In this document: positions 9,371-18,698 of the stretch, one piece after another | How the letters are laid out: every line of letters starts with the position of its first letter | Numbering within the stretch: the stretch's first letter is position 1 | Assembly: GCA_014800795.1 (NCBI GenBank) | Contig: JAAVFL010000005.1 | Coordinates: 96,595 to 160,594 of the forward strand | Source of the DNA: Bacteroidales bacterium | Lineage (GTDB): Bacteria > Bacteroidota > Bacteroidia > Bacteroidales > Muribaculaceae | DNA length: 64,000 bases | Reading direction: 5' to 3' | The notes under the pieces: model-generated | What the model was told of the DNA's origin: nothing | The model's input: the letters and a program-made list of their open reading frames with translations, nothing else | The model's database searches: none | Translations under genes and position numbers: made by a program

Positions 9371-9967
9371 TCAATCTAACTCCTCCATAAGAGCGCCTAC
9401 GGCTCTTCCGCGATGGCTCATGGAGTTCTTGCGCGCTCCATCCATTTCGGCAAAAGTAAGCGATTCTCCGGAAGGAAGAAACACGGGATCATAACCGAAA
9501 CCGTCGCTGCCACGCGGCACTTCAGTTATGGAGCCTTCCACCTTCCCTTCGAAAGTGTATGTCTCCTCGCCGCAAATCATTGCTATCACGGTGCGGAAAC
9601 GGGCCGAACGGTCGGTTTTACCCTCCATATTCTTCAACAGAAGGCACATATTGGCTTTGGAATCATGATCTCCGCTCCCGCCGTTTTCAGCTGCATAGCG
9701 GGCAGATTTCACTCCGGGCGCTCCGCCGAGTGCATCGACTTCAAGACCCGTATCGTCGGCGAAACAGTCGTAGCCATAGTGATCCTTTATCCAACGCGCC
9801 TTAAGCATCGCGTTACCCTCGAGAGTATCGGCAGTCTCGGGTATATCATCGTGACAGTTTATTTCAGCCAGCGAGAGCACCCGGCAACGGTCGCCGAGAA
9901 TTTCTCTTACCTCCTGAAGCTTGTGAGCGTTGTTAGTCGCAAAAACTATGGTTTCGGGTAGTTTCAT
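9371..9967 (-). CDS. rdgB: XTP/dITP pyrophosphatase (RdgB/HAM1)
   Basis: This enzyme hydrolyses non-canonical purine triphosphates (XTP, dITP, ITP) to monophosphates and so keeps them out of DNA and RNA. The 198-residue chain has all family motifs: [12 protein letters not shown] near the N-terminus, [20 protein letters not shown] (substrate pocket and catalytic Asp), [13 protein letters not shown] and SMSHRGRA near the C-terminus. Length and start (ATG at 9967) are normal. It lies between leuS and porZ on the same strand. Confidence 0.95.
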   Translation of the reverse strand: MKLPETIVFATNNAHKLQEVREILGDRCRVLSLAEINCHDDIPETADTLEGNAMLKARWIKDHYGYDCFADDTGLEVDALGGAPGVKSARYAAENGGSGDHDSKANMCLLLKNMEGKTDRSARFRTVIAMICGEETYTFEGKVEGSITEVPRGSDGFGYDPVFLPSGESLTFAEMDGARKNSMSHRGRAVGALMEELD

Positions 9968-10054
9968 AAATCTTTTTATCTTACTGATTAACGCATGTTT
10001 TACCTTTTTATTGCGTTATTTTTCCATTTATACATCAGCATGTCATATAAGCCC

Positions 10055-10124
10055 GGAACCGGCACACCTTACAAAATCCGGATCTTATATATAACCGTAA
10101 TTTTGTCAGAAATGTGCCGGTTCC
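10055..10124. repeat. Inverted repeat downstream of leuS
   Basis: Perfect 12-bp inverted arms (GGAACCGGCACA at 10055-10066 and its complement at 10113-10124) enclose 46 nt in the 186-nt leuS-rdgB gap. It could form a long hairpin that limits leuS readthrough, but the loop is large and there is no clear T-run. No gene is visible in the gap. Confidence 0.4.
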
Positions 10125-10153
10125 GACATGGGGTGTATGTATGTCTGTGCAGA

Positions 10154-12928
10154 TTATTTGATTACCACATTCACTATCTTACCGGGAACTACGATCACTT
10201 TCACTATATTCTTGCCTTCGAGCCATTTTGCAGCAGCCTCATTCGAAAGAGCGGTTTTCTCTACATCTTCCTTGGGCATATCGGCAGGCACATTGATGTT
10301 GAAGCGGGCTTTGCCGTTGAAACTTACAGCATAGGTGACATTCGATTCCTTGAGATATTCCTCGTTCCACTCAGGCCAGACGGCATCGCATACGGAAGTA
10401 GTATTGCCCAACGCACTGTGCCATAGTTCCTCGCATACATGCGGGGCGAACGGCGCCAGAAGAATCACAAGATCCGACAGAATTTCCCGGCTGTGACATT
10501 TCATAGCGGTAAGCTCGTTTACACAGATCATGAAAGCGCTGACCGAGGTATTGTATGAGAAATTCTCTATATCGCCCGTAACTTTCTTTATCAGTTTATG
10601 GATTGATTTCAGCGCCTCAGCCGAAGGCTTTTCATCGTCCACAAGAAGTGTATCTCCCTTATAGAAGAGATTCCACAGCTTTTTGATAAAGCGGTTCACA
10701 CCGTCGATACCGTTGGTATCCCACGGTTTGCTCTGCTCCACAGGTCCGAGGAACATTTCATACAGGCGCAACGTGTCGGCGCCGTAGCGCTCCACGATAT
10801 CATCGGGATTCACCACATTGAACATCGATTTCGACATCTTTTCCACCGCATAGCCGCATACGTATTTTCCATCTTCAAGAATAAATTCCGCATCGGCATA
10901 TTCCGGACGCCATTTGCGGAAGGCTTCCTGATCAAGGATATCGTTGCTTACGATGTTCACATCCACATGGATGGGAGTGACATCGTAGTCTTTCTTCAGA
11001 CCGTGCGACACAAAAGTATTCGTATCCTTTATGCGGTAAACGAAATTGCTCCGTCCCTGGATCATACCCTGATTGATAAGCTTCGCGAACGGTTCTTTCT
11101 CACATACCTTACCCAAATCATAAAGGAACTTGTTCCAGAAACGTGAGTAAATAAGGTGGCCGGTGGCATGTTCGGTACCTCCCACATACAGGTCTACATT
11201 GCGCCAGTAGCTGTTGGCTTCGTCGCTTACCAGAGCCTCATCGTTGTGCGGATCCATGTAGCGGAGATAGTATGCCGACGATCCTGCGAAACCGGGCATT
11301 GTGTTCAGCTCAAGTGGATATCCGTCGGCTGTCTGCCAGTTTTTAGCGCGTCCCAGCGGCGGTTCGCCGGTCTCGGTGGGCAGATACTTATCGATTTCAG
11401 GAAGCTGCAGCGGAAGCTCGCCGATCGGAAGCATACATGGCACACCATCCTTGTAGTAGACGGGGAAAGGCTCACCCCAATAGCGCTGACGGCTGAAAAT
11501 AGCGTCGCGCAGGCGATAGTTCACCTTCACCTTACCTATCCCCTCCTTTTCGATAAAGCGCTTTGTGGCGGCGATAGCTTCCTTTACCTCCATTCCGTTG
11601 AGATTAAGCGACGGGCCTTCTGAATTTATCATTTTACCCTCCTTGGCGTCGAAACTTTCCTCGCTTACGTCGGCTCCCTCTATAAGCGGTATAATCGGCA
11701 AATCGAAATGGCGTGCGAACGCATAGTCGCGGCTATCGTGGGCCGGTACAGCCATGATGGCTCCGGTTCCATAGCCGGCCAGCACATAATCGCTCACATA
11801 TACAGGAATCTCCTTACCTGAAAGCGGATTGATGGCATAAGCACCTGTGAACACACCGCTCACCTTCTTGTCGATCAGTCGCTCGCGCTCTGTCTTATGC
11901 TTTATTTCGTCGCGGTAGGCTTTTACTGCACCGGCCTGTCCGGGAGTTGTGATCATATCCACGTATTTGCTTTCGGGAGCAAGTACCATGAATGTGACGC
12001 CGAATACGGTGTCGGCACGCGTGGTGAAAATAGTCATCTCCACATCGCTGTCCTTTATCCTGAACTGCATCTCCGCACCCTCCGAGCGTCCTATCCAGTT
12101 GCGCTGGGTTTCCTTTATGGAATCGCTCCATGCAAGACCTTCGAGATCGTCAAGCAAACGTGGAGCGTAAGCACTTACACGCAGACACCACTGATACATC
12201 AGTTTCTGCTCCACAGGATAACCACCGCGGATCGACACACCCTCGCTTACCTCGTCGTTTGCAAGCACAGTGCCGAGTTTCGGACACCAGTTCACCATCG
12301 TATTACCAAGATAAGCTATGCGGTAGTTCATCAGAACATCGCTTTTCTGACGCGCTTCCATCGCATTCCATTCGCCGGCAGTGAAATGCATCTCTTTCGT
12401 ACAGGCGGCATGCACACCCTCGCTGCCATTCTCCGCGAAATGCTTTTCCAGATCAGCTATAGGCATGGCTTTGTCGAGCGCGGTGTCGTAATAATGGTTG
12501 AACATCTCTATGAACGCCCACTGGGTCCACTTGTAATAGTCGGGATTGCATGTGCGGATCTCACGGTCCCAGTCGTAGCAGAAACCTATACGGTCGAGCT
12601 GACCGCGATAGCGGGCAATGTTCTCGCGGGTCGTAACCTCAGGATGCTGACCCGTCTGTATGGCATACTGTTCGGCTGGAAGTCCGTATGCATCATATCC
12701 CATAGGATGGAGCACATTGAAGCCGCGAAGCCGTTTATAGCGGGCGAATATGTCGGAAGCTATGTAGCCGAGCGGATGGCCTACATGAAGTCCCGCACCT
12801 GAGGGATAGGGAAACATATCGAGTATATAATACTTCGGTTTGCTCGCATCGATTTCTGTCTTATAGGTCTTGTTCTCTTTCCAGTACTGTTGCCAGCGCT
12901 GTTCTATTTCATTATGACGGTACTCCAT
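10154..12928 (-). CDS. leuS: Leucyl-tRNA synthetase
   Basis: LeuRS charges tRNA-Leu. The 924-residue protein carries the class I HIGH motif as HVGH (residues 48-51, in [12 protein letters not shown]) and the KMSKS loop in [12 protein letters not shown] near residue 700. The CP1 editing domain lies between (for example [21 protein letters not shown] and the later [14 protein letters not shown]). The C-terminal end ([28 protein letters not shown]) is the usual beta-rich tail. It is full length and intact. It lies 67 nt downstream of nadA and upstream of rdgB. Confidence 0.97.
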   Translation of the reverse strand: MEYRHNEIEQRWQQYWKENKTYKTEIDASKPKYYILDMFPYPSGAGLHVGHPLGYIASDIFARYKRLRGFNVLHPMGYDAYGLPAEQYAIQTGQHPEVTTRENIARYRGQLDRIGFCYDWDREIRTCNPDYYKWTQWAFIEMFNHYYDTALDKAMPIADLEKHFAENGSEGVHAACTKEMHFTAGEWNAMEARQKSDVLMNYRIAYLGNTMVNWCPKLGTVLANDEVSEGVSIRGGYPVEQKLMYQWCLRVSAYAPRLLDDLEGLAWSDSIKETQRNWIGRSEGAEMQFRIKDSDVEMTIFTTRADTVFGVTFMVLAPESKYVDMITTPGQAGAVKAYRDEIKHKTERERLIDKKVSGVFTGAYAINPLSGKEIPVYVSDYVLAGYGTGAIMAVPAHDSRDYAFARHFDLPIIPLIEGADVSEESFDAKEGKMINSEGPSLNLNGMEVKEAIAATKRFIEKEGIGKVKVNYRLRDAIFSRQRYWGEPFPVYYKDGVPCMLPIGELPLQLPEIDKYLPTETGEPPLGRAKNWQTADGYPLELNTMPGFAGSSAYYLRYMDPHNDEALVSDEANSYWRNVDLYVGGTEHATGHLIYSRFWNKFLYDLGKVCEKEPFAKLINQGMIQGRSNFVYRIKDTNTFVSHGLKKDYDVTPIHVDVNIVSNDILDQEAFRKWRPEYADAEFILEDGKYVCGYAVEKMSKSMFNVVNPDDIVERYGADTLRLYEMFLGPVEQSKPWDTNGIDGVNRFIKKLWNLFYKGDTLLVDDEKPSAEALKSIHKLIKKVTGDIENFSYNTSVSAFMICVNELTAMKCHSREILSDLVILLAPFAPHVCEELWHSALGNTTSVCDAVWPEWNEEYLKESNVTYAVSFNGKARFNINVPADMPKEDVEKTALSNEAAAKWLEGKNIVKVIVVPGKIVNVVIK

Positions 12929-12995
12929 TTTCGGGGTGTTTAATTATTTATTCAGCTTTTTGTTGACAATGTCGAAAACCATGTTCATATTCCTT

Positions 12996-13961
12996 TCACG
13001 ACATAGCAAGCATCCTTTCTATAGGTTTGAGAGCTTTCTCTGCAACAACAGGATCAACCGTGATTTCCGGTTGCTCGTATTTAAGGGTATTATAAAGCTT
13101 CTCAAGAGTGTTGAGCTTCATGAACGAGCAGTCGTTGCAGGCGCATGTGCTGTCGGAAGGAGGTGCAGGAATGAAAGTCTTATCCGGACAGCTTCTGCGC
13201 ATCTCATGCAATATGCCGCTCTCGGTAGCGACGATAAATTCTTTCTCGTCGCTCTCCTGCGCATATTTCAGAAGAGCTGCCGTCGAACCTACCTTATCGG
13301 CAAGGAGCAACACCGCTTTCTTACACTCGGGATGGGCGAGAACTTTCGCGCCCGGATATTCGTTTTTAAGCTGCACGAGTTTCTCAACGGAGAACTGTTC
13401 GTGAACATGGCAGGCTCCATCCCATACCACCATGTCGCGTCCGGTGACCGAGCTTATATAATTTCCGAGATTACGGTCCGGTCCGAAAATCAGTTTTTCA
13501 TCTTTCGGAAGAGCATCCACTATCTTGCGGGCGTTCGACGAGGTGACAACAATATCGGTAAGCGCCTTTACAGCAGCTGACGTATTCACATAGCTCACCA
13601 CCGTATGGCCGGGATGCTCCTTTACGAAAGCTGCGAACTCATCGGCCGGACATGAATCGGCAAGAGAGCAACCGGCATTCACATCCGGAACAAGCACCTT
13701 TTTGTCCGGACATAGAATCTTCGCGGTCTCACCCATGAAGTGAACCCCGCAGAGAACTATCACCCGGTTCGGAAGCTTTCGGGCTATCTGAGCCAGAGCA
13801 AGCGAATCACCGATGAAATCGGCCAGATCCTGAATCTCCCCCTTCTGATAATAATGGGCGAGAACCACGGCATCTTTCTCTTTCTTGAGTCTGATGATCT
13901 CCTCTCTGATATCTGTTCCTTCGGGAATCGGCTCATTCACGAACCCGTTTTCAACATCCAT
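12996..13961 (-). CDS. nadA: Quinolinate synthase
   Basis: NadA condenses iminoaspartate with dihydroxyacetone phosphate to quinolinate in de novo NAD synthesis, using an oxygen-sensitive [4Fe-4S] cluster. Of 321 residues, the likely cluster cysteines are Cys84 (KILCPDKK), Cys184 (WDGACHVHEQF) and Cys278 in TCACNDCSFMKLNTLEKLY. Other family motifs are VLAHYYQKGEIQDLADFIGDSL, GVHFMGETAK and LAHPECKKAV. Start ATG at 13961. NadB and NadC are not in the window. It is the most upstream gene of the nadA-leuS-rdgB-porZ run, next to the AT-rich intergenic region. Confidence 0.96.
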   Translation of the reverse strand: MDVENGFVNEPIPEGTDIREEIIRLKKEKDAVVLAHYYQKGEIQDLADFIGDSLALAQIARKLPNRVIVLCGVHFMGETAKILCPDKKVLVPDVNAGCSLADSCPADEFAAFVKEHPGHTVVSYVNTSAAVKALTDIVVTSSNARKIVDALPKDEKLIFGPDRNLGNYISSVTGRDMVVWDGACHVHEQFSVEKLVQLKNEYPGAKVLAHPECKKAVLLLADKVGSTAALLKYAQESDEKEFIVATESGILHEMRRSCPDKTFIPAPPSDSTCACNDCSFMKLNTLEKLYNTLKYEQPEITVDPVVAEKALKPIERMLAMS

Positions 13962-13980
13962 TTCTTTATAATTTAAATTC

Positions 13981-14385
13981 TTTGAATTTTTAATGAAAAA
14001 TAAAGCTTCAATCCTAATAGTAATAAAGGGTGTTGAAAGCTTACATAACTTTTAGCCTATTTTCTTGCTTTTTTGGGTTATTGAATTTATAAGCACTGTT
14101 ACTGTCAGTTTATCAACATAACCCTCTATTGATAATTAGCGTTTTACGGAAGTTATCGACATGCTGTTAATAACATGCAAAGTTAATAACTTTCCATCTA
14201 AACTCCTACTAAATTTTGTGGAAAACCCCCTTCATAACCGGTCTATATCTCCGTTGACAGATATTTGTGATATATTACGTTATTTATATACCACTCTCAT
14301 ATTCACCTCACCAAATTTAGCTCATTCTATTTTCAACACTCTTCCCCACACTCTTTTCAACAATATCAACACTCTTTTCAACACA
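13981..14385. other. AT-rich repeat region, candidate replication origin
   Basis: The 499-nt gap between nadA and the outer-membrane protein gene holds no credible gene. It carries words close to the DnaA box TTATCCACA: TTATCAACA (14110-14118), TTATCGACA (14153-14161) and, on the reverse strand, TTTTCCACA (14217-14225), each one mismatch away. Five units of a TTTTCAACACTC-like repeat follow, beginning at 14330, 14342, 14354, 14363 and 14375; most units are 12 nt. A palindromic TGTTAATAACA lies at 14165-14175. Clustered DnaA boxes, iteron-like repeats and AT-rich DNA are how oriC usually looks. No box is a perfect match and dnaA is not in the window, so this is a candidate only. Confidence 0.45.
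14330..14385 (+). repeat. Tandem TTTTCAACACTC-like repeat, about 12-nt period
   Basis: Five imperfect units: TTTTCAACACTC, TTCCCCACACTC, TTTTCAACA, ATATCAACACTC and TTTTCAACAC, starting at 14330, 14342, 14354, 14363 and 14375. The third unit is shortened by 3 nt. All keep the YMAACA/CCACA core of a DnaA box. Confidence 0.6.
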
Positions 14386-14406
14386 TGTTTTTTATTACTT
14401 ATAACT

Positions 14407-14447
14407 ATAAAACGAGGGGAAGTGAGACTCACTTCCCCTCGTTTTAT
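14407..14447. terminator. Hairpin terminator of the outer-membrane protein gene
   Basis: Perfect 19-bp arms at 14407-14425 and 14429-14447 with a 3-nt loop, GC-rich in the middle and A/T at the ends. It begins 14 nt after the stop of the reverse-strand gene ending at 14461 and would also stop transcription entering the repeat region from that side. Confidence 0.88.
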
Positions 14448-14460
14448 ATGGTTGGAATAA

Positions 14461-15210
14461 TCAGAAAATTCTTCCCGATATAGTAAATTTCAATACCGGC
14501 CATATTGTGATCTTATCCATTATTTTCTGGAAACTGTCATCTTCGCTGATATCGCTTAACATAAGTTTCTCGCCGTTGGCATAGATACTTGGTTTACCAT
14601 GGAACTGTACGCCTAACTCCCAGCTGAAGTTTACACGCCGTTTGGGAATGAAATGGCCTGTACCGATACCGAGATACGGGCGGAATTTATTGACGCGGAT
14701 AGTCCCTTCGATATTACCGTTGTCATCGAAGTCAATCTGATAGTCTCCAATCTGTACGTAGGGATTGTTTCTGAAATCGAGCATCTCCGGATCAACATGA
14801 CCTTTGATTTTTACAAGATCACTGCCGCCGAAATATGCACCCGCAGCTATGAAGAGCGGAAATTTCTTTCCACCGGGATAGATATTGAATATCACCGAGC
14901 CTTGGACGCGCTTGAACGAGGCATCAAGAGTTACCTCATTATTGAATCCGTAATCGCCGGAATAGTAATTGTCATATTCAATCTCACTTTCGGTATGGAA
15001 ACCGAAGCCGGGCATGATCGAGAAGCCTGCGCGTAATTCCACAAAATCGGTAACAGTAGTTCCGGCTTCGAAACCTATACCTGACGTACCTGCATGTACT
15101 CCTACACCGAGGTGATTGAAGATATTAAGCCGGTCAAGCGACGGAACTATCTGAGCGGAAGCTCCGAGGCAACATAATACAGTTAAAATAACTGACAATA
15201 ACTTTTTCAT
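14461..15210 (-). CDS. Outer-membrane beta-barrel protein
   Basis: A 249-residue exported protein: signal peptide (about 1-19, CLGASAQ), then alternating beta strands that end in a terminal aromatic residue (KFTISGRIF), the usual outer-membrane barrel signature. Strand-like segments include HLGVGVHAGTSGIGFEAGTT, VELRAGFSIMPGF, RPYLGIGTGHF and VNFSWELGVQFHGKP. There is no enzyme motif. It could be a small porin-like or structural barrel; the function is unknown. It is transcribed alone from its own -7 box and ends at a strong hairpin. Confidence 0.75.
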   Translation of the reverse strand: MKKLLSVILTVLCCLGASAQIVPSLDRLNIFNHLGVGVHAGTSGIGFEAGTTVTDFVELRAGFSIMPGFGFHTESEIEYDNYYSGDYGFNNEVTLDASFKRVQGSVIFNIYPGGKKFPLFIAAGAYFGGSDLVKIKGHVDPEMLDFRNNPYVQIGDYQIDFDDNGNIEGTIRVNKFRPYLGIGTGHFIPKRRVNFSWELGVQFHGKPSIYANGEKLMLSDISEDDSFQKIMDKITIWPVLKFTISGRIF

Positions 15211-15251
15211 ATTGCTTAAATTTATGAGTTGTTGATTAGGATTATTTTTTG

Positions 15252-15259
15252 CAAAAGTA
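15252..15259 (-). promoter_or_regulatory. -7 promoter box for the outer-membrane protein gene
   Basis: Reverse-strand TACTTTTG matches TAnnTTTG, 41 nt upstream of the ATG at 15210. Confidence 0.55.
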
Positions 15260-15482
15260 TAAATAAAATAATTAGTGGTGAAGTTAAATGTTAAATTTAT
15301 TTATAACTCATTTTGCCTGATGCAGGATGAAGTGTAACAGCATAAAAAAAGTAGTGACCATACGGCGCCTCGTGCCGGCATCCTTATCCTTCCAATTTTT
15401 TCTTCAATTCATGAAATGATCTGGTTTCCATAGAAGGTTTAATTGGCTGTAATGCTTGTCTATGTAGCGATTACAAATTAAA
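15260..15482. other. Intergenic stretch without a recognised feature
   Basis: Between the promoter of the outer-membrane gene and the secG terminator I see only AT-rich DNA and no open frame with coding character. No RNA motif that I recognise is present. Confidence 0.5.
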
Positions 15483-15516
15483 AAAAAGGTACTGAATCAT
15501 ATATCAGCACCTTTTT
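15483..15516 (-). terminator. Hairpin terminator of secG
   Basis: Arms AAAAAGGT (15483-15490) and ACCTTTTT (15509-15516), extended after one mismatch by an inner CTGA/TCAG pair, with an 8-nt loop. It lies about 20 nt past the secG stop and is flanked by A/T runs. Confidence 0.75.
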
Positions 15517-15536
15517 ATTTTCAGGGAGTATTTTTA

Positions 15537-15920
15537 TTATTCTGCATTGTTTTCTTCTGTAGCTGTTTCCTCAGCAGCGGCAGGAGCTTCTTCGGTGGCG
15601 GTGGGAGCAACTACAGGAGCGGGAGTGGCGTATTCTGTTCCGTTGACGGTCTGCACTTCGTTGACGGGCTTAACTCGGGCACCGCTCTGAACGAGGTTAC
15701 GGGGCATTACGAATACGCTGATAATTGAAAGAACACAGATGATACCTGCGAGGGTCCATGTTGCTTTCTCGATAAAATCGTTGGTACGGCGTACGCCCAT
15801 AATCTGGTTTGAGCCGGCGAATGCAGATGAAAGACCACCGCCTTTTGATTTCTGCACGAGTACAACGATGATAAGGAGGATAGAAACTAATACGGTTAAA
15901 ATGATAATGAGCGTGTACAT
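15537..15920 (-). CDS. secG: SecG subunit of the protein translocase
   Basis: SecG is the accessory membrane subunit of SecYEG. The 127-residue protein has two membrane segments (about 2-22 and 53-72) separated by the family loop VQKSKGGGLSSAFAGSNQIMGVRRT, including the GGGL and FLEKATW-like (FIEKATW) motifs. It then has a long Ala/Glu/Pro-rich tail (about 85-127). The acidic tail is longer than in E. coli; I believe similar tails occur in other Bacteroidales. It is the last gene of the acyltransferase/sigma-54 activator/lptE cluster, 60 nt downstream of an unknown gene. Confidence 0.92.
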   Translation of the reverse strand: MYTLIIILTVLVSILLIIVVLVQKSKGGGLSSAFAGSNQIMGVRRTNDFIEKATWTLAGIICVLSIISVFVMPRNLVQSGARVKPVNEVQTVNGTEYATPAPVVAPTATEEAPAAAEETATEENNAE

Positions 15921-15980
15921 TTTTTTTCTTGGAACTATAGTTCGGTTTCTTTTTGTTTTTTTTCTGATATATTTTGGTTT

Positions 15981-16811
15981 TTAATGCTTATTTTGAGAAT
16001 AACGCTGGGCTATTATCAGTTTGCGTAAAAACCGTAATTGGTCTGCAAAGTAAGCATTTTTTTCCGGAAATGCCAAACTTAAATGGCTAAGAATTTCATA
16101 AGCACGTTCATAACGTTTGGTTTTTATATAGATTTTAGCGAGACTCTCGCTGAGAAGTGAATTTTCAGCAGGTTCGGGAGATGTTTTTTTTCTGGGCGCG
16201 GTCACATTTCTTCCCGAGCGGCGCTGTCGCGACGTATGGCTTGTATCTTCCGATGCGGGCGGATCGATAGGAACCGTTGCATCTTCGTCTGCTGATTCCG
16301 GGATCCGGCCGCCGTTTACCGACAGTATGAATCGGTTGATACGGTCGTCTTGCGAATTGCCGTCGGGTGGTAGAACGGTTGGAAGCGCTTCCGCTTCTCT
16401 GGCAAGTTGCTGTGAGTAGTCGGCAACCGGATTGAAGATAAGTTTTTCAAGGGTCTCTGTTTCGTTATCTTCAACGTTACCGTAAGTTTTCAGGAATCTA
16501 TCTATTGTATTTTCTGTAGTGGGACGGTGTGATGGCACACTTTCGGGGTATATACGTTCCGATTCATCCTCATCCGGATCAAGCAGACTGGCTGCGGCGT
16601 TCTCCCCTCCTCCGAGTGCTGAAGTTATACGGGCTATCGCGGCTGCGCGTTCCTGAGGATCGGTATCGGTTTTTTCAGCACGTATTTTCAGGGCTTCAGG
16701 CAGTGGGAAAAACGGATATCGCGCTTTCATTTCGTGCAGCCAGCTGTCGGTCACTTCCGAGAAGTCACCTTTGAGCATGGCTTTCAGTATGTTTGAATCC
16801 TGTTCTGTCAT
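15981..16811 (-). CDS. TPR-like protein of the LptE-SecG cluster, function unknown
   Basis: A 276-residue protein without signal peptide or membrane span. It has a helical N-terminus (MTEQDSNILKAMLKGDFSEVTDSWLHEMKARYPFFPLPEALK), a long acidic, Pro/Ser-rich linker (about 85-215) and one helical hairpin near the end (SLAKIYIKTKRYERAYEILSHLSLAFPEKN) that looks like a TPR unit. I recall a protein of this shape between LptE and SecG in other Bacteroidales; its function is not known to me. It lies between these two genes on the same strand, 35 nt downstream of lptE. Confidence 0.7.
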   Translation of the reverse strand: MTEQDSNILKAMLKGDFSEVTDSWLHEMKARYPFFPLPEALKIRAEKTDTDPQERAAAIARITSALGGGENAAASLLDPDEDESERIYPESVPSHRPTTENTIDRFLKTYGNVEDNETETLEKLIFNPVADYSQQLAREAEALPTVLPPDGNSQDDRINRFILSVNGGRIPESADEDATVPIDPPASEDTSHTSRQRRSGRNVTAPRKKTSPEPAENSLLSESLAKIYIKTKRYERAYEILSHLSLAFPEKNAYFADQLRFLRKLIIAQRYSQNKH

Positions 16812-16846
16812 ATGGCGGTAGATTAAGGCTGATGGCGTGAATTATC

Positions 16847-17359
16847 TTACCAGTTACCTAAAGTTGCGTTGAAAATCAGTTCTACCAGTTCTTTTGATAT
16901 CTCTTCGCAAAGCTGATCCTGAACGTCGGTCAGCATCTCCGAGGCATCGAAATCGCGATATGCCGAAAAAGTCTGGTTTATATCGTTGCCCTCCTTTTTG
17001 GAGTCGGTATATTTTACACGCACGGTAATCGTAAGTCGTGTTTTCGAGGCGTATGCATCTTCCGTTACGGCCTGTGGAGTCAGATTATATCCTGTTATCT
17101 CCCCTTCCATTTCCAGATCGGAAGCTCCGTCGGTGGTGGTGAGGCGTGTGTTTCGGGTGATATAATCGAGAAGTGTATTTTCAAACATCTGTTGAAGCGG
17201 CGCATACACCAGTGCGGCGCGGATAGGGAATTCTCCTACATTTATCGTATGGTAAACCGTATAGTCTATGGCAGCTCCGTTCAGTTTATAACTTATGCGG
17301 CAACTCTGCGGCACCATCGCCATCAGCCCTGCTATCAATATTGTCAGAAAATGCTTCAC
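16847..17359 (-). CDS. lptE: LptE family LPS-assembly lipoprotein
   Basis: LptE is the outer-membrane lipoprotein that plugs the LptD barrel and helps deliver LPS to the cell surface. Starting from GTG at 17359 (preceded by an AAAGAGG ribosome-binding site), the protein has a lipoprotein signal ending in VPQSC. The Bacteroidetes LptE opening follows: CRISYKLNGAAIDY, then TVYHTINVGEFP and LVYAPLQQMFENTLLDYITRNTRL. An upstream in-frame TTG at 17401 would add 14 residues but spoils the signal peptide. It overlaps nothing and follows the sigma-54 activator by 59 nt. LptD is not in the window. Confidence 0.85.
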   Translation of the reverse strand: MKHFLTILIAGLMAMVPQSCRISYKLNGAAIDYTVYHTINVGEFPIRAALVYAPLQQMFENTLLDYITRNTRLTTTDGASDLEMEGEITGYNLTPQAVTEDAYASKTRLTITVRVKYTDSKKEGNDINQTFSAYRDFDASEMLTDVQDQLCEEISKELVELIFNATLGNW

Positions 17360-17418
17360 CTCTTTTTTTCTTTTATTATCAGTTAAAATTCCGATTATCA
17401 ATTACTGATTGGTAATTG

Positions 17419-18693
17419 TCAATTGCTTTCCAGCCCGAACTCCCTGATTTTTCTGTAAAGCGTGCGTTCGGAAATATTAAGTTCGGCAGCCGTGGGTTTA
17501 CGCTTGCCGCCGTTACGTTCGAGAGCCCTGCGTATGGTTTCGCGTTCGGTTTCCTCAAGAGTGCGCCCTTCCCAGCGTTCCACCGTATGGAAAGGTACCT
17601 CCACCGGCTCCGCTTCCTCCACTACATTATTAGTAGTATCCTGATGTTGCATGAGGGGGTTATAAAGCGGATTGGTGCGTGGCGCCACCGCGACAGCCGT
17701 AGTGGTATGATGTGGTTCCGAAGCGGCCATAGAATGAGCATGATGTGGGGCAACATTCGTTGCGCGTTCTGCAATCTGGTCCTTCAGTTCCTCTATCTCA
17801 TTCTGCATACGCAGTATCAGATTGAATAGCATCTCACGCTCATGTTCGTATGAATGCTGGGCAGCCGGTTCCTGATGTTTTACAGGAGTATACGTATCTG
17901 CGGCTTGAGGCAGATATTGCAGTAACATATCGCGTGTTACCTCTTTTCCCCCTTCAAAAAGCGCTATCTGTTCCACCACGTTCTTCAGCTGACGCACATT
18001 ACCCGGCCAACGGTAATGGAGCAAAGTCTCTCGCGCGTTGTCGCTGAATGTTATCTGTGGCAGTCGGTAGCGTTCGGCGAAATCGCCGGCGAACTTGCGG
18101 GCCAGCAGTGTTATATCCGTACCCCTGTCGCGCAGTGGGGGAACTGCAATCTGAACCGTCGAGAGACGATAGAAAAGATCTTCACGGAACCGCCCCTCTT
18201 TCACAGCCTTCTCCATATCCACATTTGTGGCTGCAACAACACGCAGATTCGTTTTCTGAACTGTCGATGAACCTACTTTCATAAATTCGCCGCTTTCGAG
18301 AACGCGAAGCAGACGTGCCTGAGTGGTAAGCGGAAGCTCGGCCACCTCATCAAGAAATATTGTGCCTCCGTCAGCCTCCTCAAAGTAGCCTTTACGCGAG
18401 GAGATAGCTCCGGTGAAGGCGCCTTTTTCATGGCCGAATAATTCAGAATCTATCGTACCCTCAGGTATAGCACCGCAGTTAACGGCTATATAGCGCGAAT
18501 GTTTGCGGGGGGAATAGGCATGTATTATCTGGGGAAAGAATTCCTTTCCGCTACCGCTTTCGCCGGTCACCAATACTGAAAGGTCGATCGGAGCCACACG
18601 CAGTGCCCTGCCTATCGCCTGTAGAAGCGACGGGGAATTGCCCACGATACCGAAGCGGGCTTTAGCCTGTTGTATGAGTTCCTGATTTGCCAA
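17419..18693 (-). CDS. Sigma-54-dependent activator without receiver domain
   Basis: A 424-residue bacterial enhancer-binding protein that remodels RNA polymerase-RpoN at -24/-12 promoters. The AAA+ domain starts almost at the N-terminus: Walker A GESGSGKE (44-51), GAFTGA sigma-54 contact loop (91-96), GGTIFLDE Walker B (about 109-116), and REDLFYRL/WPGNVRQLKN later. It ends in a Fis-type HTH (ETERETIRRALERNGGKRKPTAAEL, ISERTLYRKIREFGLES). There is no receiver, GAF or PAS domain, so control must come from abundance, partner proteins or oligomerisation. A His/Met-rich linker (about 345-375) separates AAA+ and HTH. Its conserved position beside lptE and secG suggests envelope-related targets, but this is inference. 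Confidence 0.9.
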   Translation of the reverse strand: MANQELIQQAKARFGIVGNSPSLLQAIGRALRVAPIDLSVLVTGESGSGKEFFPQIIHAYSPRKHSRYIAVNCGAIPEGTIDSELFGHEKGAFTGAISSRKGYFEEADGGTIFLDEVAELPLTTQARLLRVLESGEFMKVGSSTVQKTNLRVVAATNVDMEKAVKEGRFREDLFYRLSTVQIAVPPLRDRGTDITLLARKFAGDFAERYRLPQITFSDNARETLLHYRWPGNVRQLKNVVEQIALFEGGKEVTRDMLLQYLPQAADTYTPVKHQEPAAQHSYEHEREMLFNLILRMQNEIEELKDQIAERATNVAPHHAHSMAASEPHHTTTAVAVAPRTNPLYNPLMQHQDTTNNVVEEAEPVEVPFHTVERWEGRTLEETERETIRRALERNGGKRKPTAAELNISERTLYRKIREFGLESN

Positions 18694-18698
18694 TTTTT

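Noticed and set aside
14161..14460. 99-codon forward frame in the repeat region
   Set aside because: It runs through the tandem repeats and ends within the terminator flank; composition is AT-driven and there is no recognisable protein.
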